The notes under the pieces are model-generated. The model ran no database searches, was not told the DNA's origin, and worked only from the letters and a program-made list of their open reading frames with translations. From Anaerobacillus alkaliphilus (GTDB taxonomy: Bacteria > Bacillota > Bacilli > Bacillales > Anaerobacillaceae): 64,000 nucleotides of DNA. Location: NCBI RefSeq assembly GCF_004116265.1, contig NZ_QOUX01000032.1, positions 124,001-188,000 of the forward strand. The letters are read 5' to 3'. How positions within the stretch are numbered: the stretch's first letter is position 1; each line of letters opens with the position of its first letter. Shown here piece by piece: positions 61,041-64,000 of the stretch. Made by a program: the position numbers and the translations under genes.

Positions 61041-61071
61041 TAAAAAGCAGTGTGCCCTTAAGCACACTGCT
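61041..61071 (-). terminator. Terminator of the CBS gene
   Basis: The stem AGCAGTGTGC/GCACACTGCT with a 6-nt loop is followed, on the minus strand, by TTTTTA. Confidence 0.92.
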
Positions 61072-61076
61072 ACTAC

Positions 61077-61517
61077 TTATTGTCTAAGCTGGTCTGGTTC
61101 CGCTGGCGTAGAGATACTCGCTAAAGCTTCTCCAGCTTCGTTTTGATAAATGTCTGTTTCAGCTAAGTCACCAATCGCAACCATTCCCACTAGTTGATTG
61201 TTATCAACAACTGGTAGACGGCGGATTTGTTGTTGTGCCATGATGTTTGCCACTTCATGAACATCCATTGTGGAGCTAGCAGTAGTAACGTTGTTCGTCA
61301 TACATTGTGATACTGGAGTGTTAGGTCCAATACCGTCAGCAGTTGAACGAATGGTAATGTCACGGTCAGTGACAATCCCTTGTAATTGTCCATTCTCTAC
61401 AACAGGAATTACACCAATATTGTGCTGCTTCATAAGTTGAGCGCACTCCTGGATAGATTGTTGCGGTGTTACGCAAACAACATTTTTCGTCATAATTTCG
61501 TTAATTGATTGTGCCAT
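61077..61517 (-). CDS. Two-CBS-domain protein
   Basis: The 146-residue protein consists of a CBS pair: residues about 8-60 (IMTKNVVCVTPQQSI, GVIPVVENGQLQGIVTDRDI) and about 72-130 (CMTNNVTTASSTMDV, RRLPVVDNNQLVGMVAIGDL). CBS pairs bind adenosyl nucleotides and act as energy sensors. The start at ATG 61517 (MAQSINEIM) follows AAGGAGGG; an in-frame extension to 61568 lacks an SD. It resembles stress-type YhcV/YkuL-like proteins of bacilli. Its own terminator follows. Confidence 0.9.
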   Translation of the reverse strand: MAQSINEIMTKNVVCVTPQQSIQECAQLMKQHNIGVIPVVENGQLQGIVTDRDITIRSTADGIGPNTPVSQCMTNNVTTASSTMDVHEVANIMAQQQIRRLPVVDNNQLVGMVAIGDLAETDIYQNEAGEALASISTPAEPDQLRQ

Positions 61518-61598
61518 TTTTTTTCCCTCCTTTACTCCATTTAGTTTCTTCAAGAGTGAACTAAACATACAAGGAGATCTATGAAAAAAAGTAGGAGT

Positions 61599-62210
61599 TT
61601 ATTTTATCGCAACAGCAACCCCGATAGGATAATGAACGTCTTTTCTTGGTGGTTCAATCGTTACCCCTCGTTGAAAATAAATTTCTACATCGCTAAAATC
61701 CTTGAACAAAGTGCTGAATTCTTCCTTTGTCAATTGGTGAAAATGGAAGGGCTGGCCACAAGGGACTCCTCTGCCTTTTCCGAAAGGTGTGGATAAAATA
61801 AGAGTTCCTCCAGGCTTCAGTAACGAATACATATTTTTCATGAATAATTGATCATCTTCTACATGCTCAATCGTTTCAAAACTCATGATTACATCAAATG
61901 AGCCCAATTTTTCTGGTAACGAAGGATCCATGACATCACCTTGCTCAAATTTCAGAGAAGGATGGTAATAGTTGGCCTTAGCGTATTTCAGCGTATCTTC
62001 ATCAATATCTACACCTATCATTTCTGTAATCTCTTTCTTTTTTACTTTTGCAACCATCTGACTACCATAGCCTGTTCCGCAGGCGATATCTAGAACACGC
62101 CCCTCAACGTATGGAGTTGAAAAATAATATCTGGCTGTATGTTCTAAAAGACTCGCGTTTGTTGAGTCCAATTCCTTTGGTATCATGCGTTCCCCTGTAT
62201 CTTTTAACAT
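61599..62210 (-). CDS. Class I SAM-dependent methyltransferase
   Basis: The 203-residue protein has a Rossmann SAM-binding site VLDIACGTGYGSQ (about 39-51), an acidic residue in IGVDIDEDTL, and a post-I motif 'FDVIMSFETIEHVEDD'. It is a methyltransferase-11/25 type with no obvious substrate domain. ATG 62210 is chosen because a weak SD (CGGTGA) is 5 nt upstream; GTG 62225 is possible. No terminator was found on its 3' side before 61568. The acceptor is unknown. Confidence 0.85.
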   Translation of the reverse strand: MLKDTGERMIPKELDSTNASLLEHTARYYFSTPYVEGRVLDIACGTGYGSQMVAKVKKKEITEMIGVDIDEDTLKYAKANYYHPSLKFEQGDVMDPSLPEKLGSFDVIMSFETIEHVEDDQLFMKNMYSLLKPGGTLILSTPFGKGRGVPCGQPFHFHQLTKEEFSTLFKDFSDVEIYFQRGVTIEPPRKDVHYPIGVAVAIK

Positions 62211-62515
62211 GAAATCACCGCTCACTTAAAATTTATTACCTATATCATAACAATTTCTTAAAAAGTATTCCAAATATCAACAAAAAATAAATTTTCTGAT
62301 TTATTAAACTTTAGTAAATGTGACTTTTTTGTGAAAAAACGAGAAAAGAAAAGATACAAGTAGTTTAACGGAGAAAAATGGCCATGTAGTACGCTTACAT
62401 CGAAATTCAGATTCTTCTTCATCCGTGGTAGAATTCAATTTGTTGATAACGGACTGACTTTCGTGAGAGTCGAAAGTCAAATTTTTAAAAAACTTAATAA
62501 GGAAGAGGTGTAAGC
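62211..62515. other. Divergent intergenic region with inverted repeat upstream of SulP
   Basis: TGACTTTCG (62455-62463) and CGAAAGTCA (62471-62479) form a perfect 9-bp inverted repeat with a 7-nt loop followed by AATTTTT, about 37 bp before the SulP gene. It could be an attenuator, an operator or the terminator of a short leader. Nothing else is recognised in the gap. Confidence 0.5.
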
Positions 62516-63976
62516 TTGAATTTACAAGCAATTAAACAAGAATGGTTTAGCAATATTAAAGGAGACACCTTAGCAGGGATCGTAGTAGCATTAGCATTAA
62601 TACCGGAAGCTATTGCATTTTCTATTATTGCAGGTGTAGACCCAATGGTTGGTCTTTATGCTTCTTTTTGTATTGCCGTTGTTATTGCCTTTGTTGGTGG
62701 CCGTCCGGGAATGATTTCAGCTGCTACAGGTGCAATGGCATTACTGATGATTACCCTCGTAGCCGATCATGGACTTCAATATTTATTGGCTGCAACAATT
62801 TTAACTGGGGTTCTTCAGATTTTATTTGGGGTGCTCAAACTAGCTCAGTATATGAAGTTTGTACCTAGATCAGTTATGGTAGGGTTTGTTAATGCATTAG
62901 CAATCCTAATTTTTACAGCTCAATTACAACACTTTGTTGATGTTACATGGGTAATGTATGCTCTAGTTGCTTTAACTTTAGCGATTATTTATATCCTACC
63001 TAGATTTACAAAAGCAATTCCATCGACATTAGTAGCGATCATCGTTGTAACAGTCATCGCAGTTTTTGGAAACTTAGGAGTAAGCAATGTAGGAACAATG
63101 GGGAATCTTCAGAGTACGTTTCCTATTTTTATGCTTCCATCCATTCCGTTAACATTTGAAACATTAATGATCATTTTTCCATACGCATTAGCACTTTCAA
63201 TTGTTGGTTTATTAGAGTCTTTATTAACGGCTCAAATCGTTGATGATATGACAGATACGGATAGTGATAAGAACAGAGAAAGTCGCGGTCAAGGGATTGC
63301 CAACATTGTTGCCGGCTGTTTCGGTGGGATGGCTGGTTGTGCGATGATTGGTCAGTCAGTGATCAACGTAAAATCAGGTGGTAGAGGACGCTTATCAGCT
63401 TTAGTTGCTGGACTTTTCCTGATGTTTTTAATTATTGTCCTTGGCTCGGTTGTTGTACAAATTCCGTTAGCGGCCTTAGCTGGAGTTATGTTCATGGTTG
63501 CAATTGGGACATTCGACTGGAATTCATTAAAAACACTTCACAAAATTCCTAGAACAGACGCAACTGTTATGGTTGTTACAGTCTTAACTGTTGTAATTAC
63601 TCATAACTTAGCAATTGGGGTTTTAACAGGTGTTCTTCTAAGTGCAATTTTCTTCGGAGCGAAAATTTCAAAGGTTCACGTGACTTCTAAACTTTCACAC
63701 TCAGGTGATAAGAAGACTTACTTTGTTGAAGGGCAACTATTCTTCGTATCGGTTACGGACTTTATTGCTGCCTTCGATTTCAAAGACGCTGTTAAAGAAG
63801 TGGAAATCGATTTTAGCCGAGCCCATCTATGGGATGACTCAGCGATAGGTGCGATAGATAAGGTTGAAATGAAATATGAACAAAGTGGAATTACCGTTCA
63901 TTTTACCGGGTTAAATAAAGAAAGCTCATTATTAGTACAAAAAATTGGTGGCTTATCGAAAAATTCTGGCCATTAA
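62516..63976 (+). CDS. SulP family inorganic anion transporter
   Basis: The 486-residue membrane transporter has an SLC26/SulP core of about 10-14 helices (residues 15-385; [21 protein letters not shown], '[11 protein letters not shown]', '[16 protein letters not shown]') and a C-terminal STAS domain (about 395-480). Members carry sulfate, bicarbonate or other anions, often with Na+; the substrate is not determinable. The start is TTG 62516, 5-6 nt after GAAGAGGTG. It is complete within the window. Confidence 0.93.
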   Translation: MNLQAIKQEWFSNIKGDTLAGIVVALALIPEAIAFSIIAGVDPMVGLYASFCIAVVIAFVGGRPGMISAATGAMALLMITLVADHGLQYLLAATILTGVLQILFGVLKLAQYMKFVPRSVMVGFVNALAILIFTAQLQHFVDVTWVMYALVALTLAIIYILPRFTKAIPSTLVAIIVVTVIAVFGNLGVSNVGTMGNLQSTFPIFMLPSIPLTFETLMIIFPYALALSIVGLLESLLTAQIVDDMTDTDSDKNRESRGQGIANIVAGCFGGMAGCAMIGQSVINVKSGGRGRLSALVAGLFLMFLIIVLGSVVVQIPLAALAGVMFMVAIGTFDWNSLKTLHKIPRTDATVMVVTVLTVVITHNLAIGVLTGVLLSAIFFGAKISKVHVTSKLSHSGDKKTYFVEGQLFFVSVTDFIAAFDFKDAVKEVEIDFSRAHLWDDSAIGAIDKVEMKYEQSGITVHFTGLNKESSLLVQKIGGLSKNSGH

Positions 63977-64000
63977 TGTATACTGTTAGAAACATACAAA

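Overview
The window is chromosomal DNA of a low-GC, spore-forming Bacillaceae. Evidence: Crh with Gln15, a YjcZ-type small spore protein, HprK, the CggR-gap glycolytic operon, a TapA-SipW-TasA matrix cluster, and gene order close to the Bacillus subtilis uvrA to ssrA arc. An alkaliphile-type genus is a guess; genus and species cannot be fixed from the sequence alone.

Layout. 1-3.5 kb: end of uvrA, then yvlB-yvlC-yvlD. 3.5-5.9 kb: a 204-bp tandem repeat array split by a complete IS3-family element with a 4-bp target duplication. 5.9-9.1 kb: a MocR-type regulator with a CTG start and a degenerate PLP domain, and an oligopeptide-type binding lipoprotein. 9.4-13.5 kb: hprK-lgt-yvoD-ppaX-yvoF. 13.9-17 kb: a small heme-copper-oxidase-like membrane protein and a membrane-anchored penicillin acylase homologue. 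17.1-23.7 kb: complete hisZGDBHAFI operon, followed by a 52-bp repeat array. 24.7-31.1 kb: TPR protein, trxB, Nudix, rapZ, yvcK, whiA, crh. clpP converges on this from the other side, with a CtsR-type operator. 32-42 kb: a small unknown gene, rpoN (sigL), a glutaredoxin-like gene, then cggR-gap-pgk-tpiA-gpmI-eno. 42-47.9 kb: inverted secG, two esterases, rnr, smpB, ssrA. 48-51.2 kb: tapA-sipW-tasA plus a fourth TasA-like anchored protein. 51.2-54 kb: a short siroheme/FeS protein, then a His-rich protein coupled to a polyferredoxin. 54-64 kb: Cof phosphatase, YjcZ, a Ugp-like ABC importer behind a PhoP-type box, a 167-bp MITE upstream of an MFS gene, another repeat array, a CBS protein, a methyltransferase and a SulP transporter.

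How the genes work together. The left and centre are housekeeping: DNA repair, carbon-catabolite signalling (HprK and Crh), cell-envelope metabolism (YvcK and RapZ), histidine synthesis, lower glycolysis and trans-translation. The right third is accessory: biofilm fibre, metal or redox handling, phosphate-linked uptake and anion transport.

The least explained content is intergenic. At least four repeat families occupy gaps: (1) heptamer-armed palindromes around GCTTCGAAGC at eleven sites, ten of them between co-directional genes of the hprK-rnr block and one between convergent crh and clpP; (2) TTACAGTCC arrays at three convergent gene ends; (3) GATCGAATAA/GATAGAA arrays at a convergent end; (4) a 52-bp array after the his operon. 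A GGTGCCTGGCACC element also appears twice, once forming the C-terminus of HisD.
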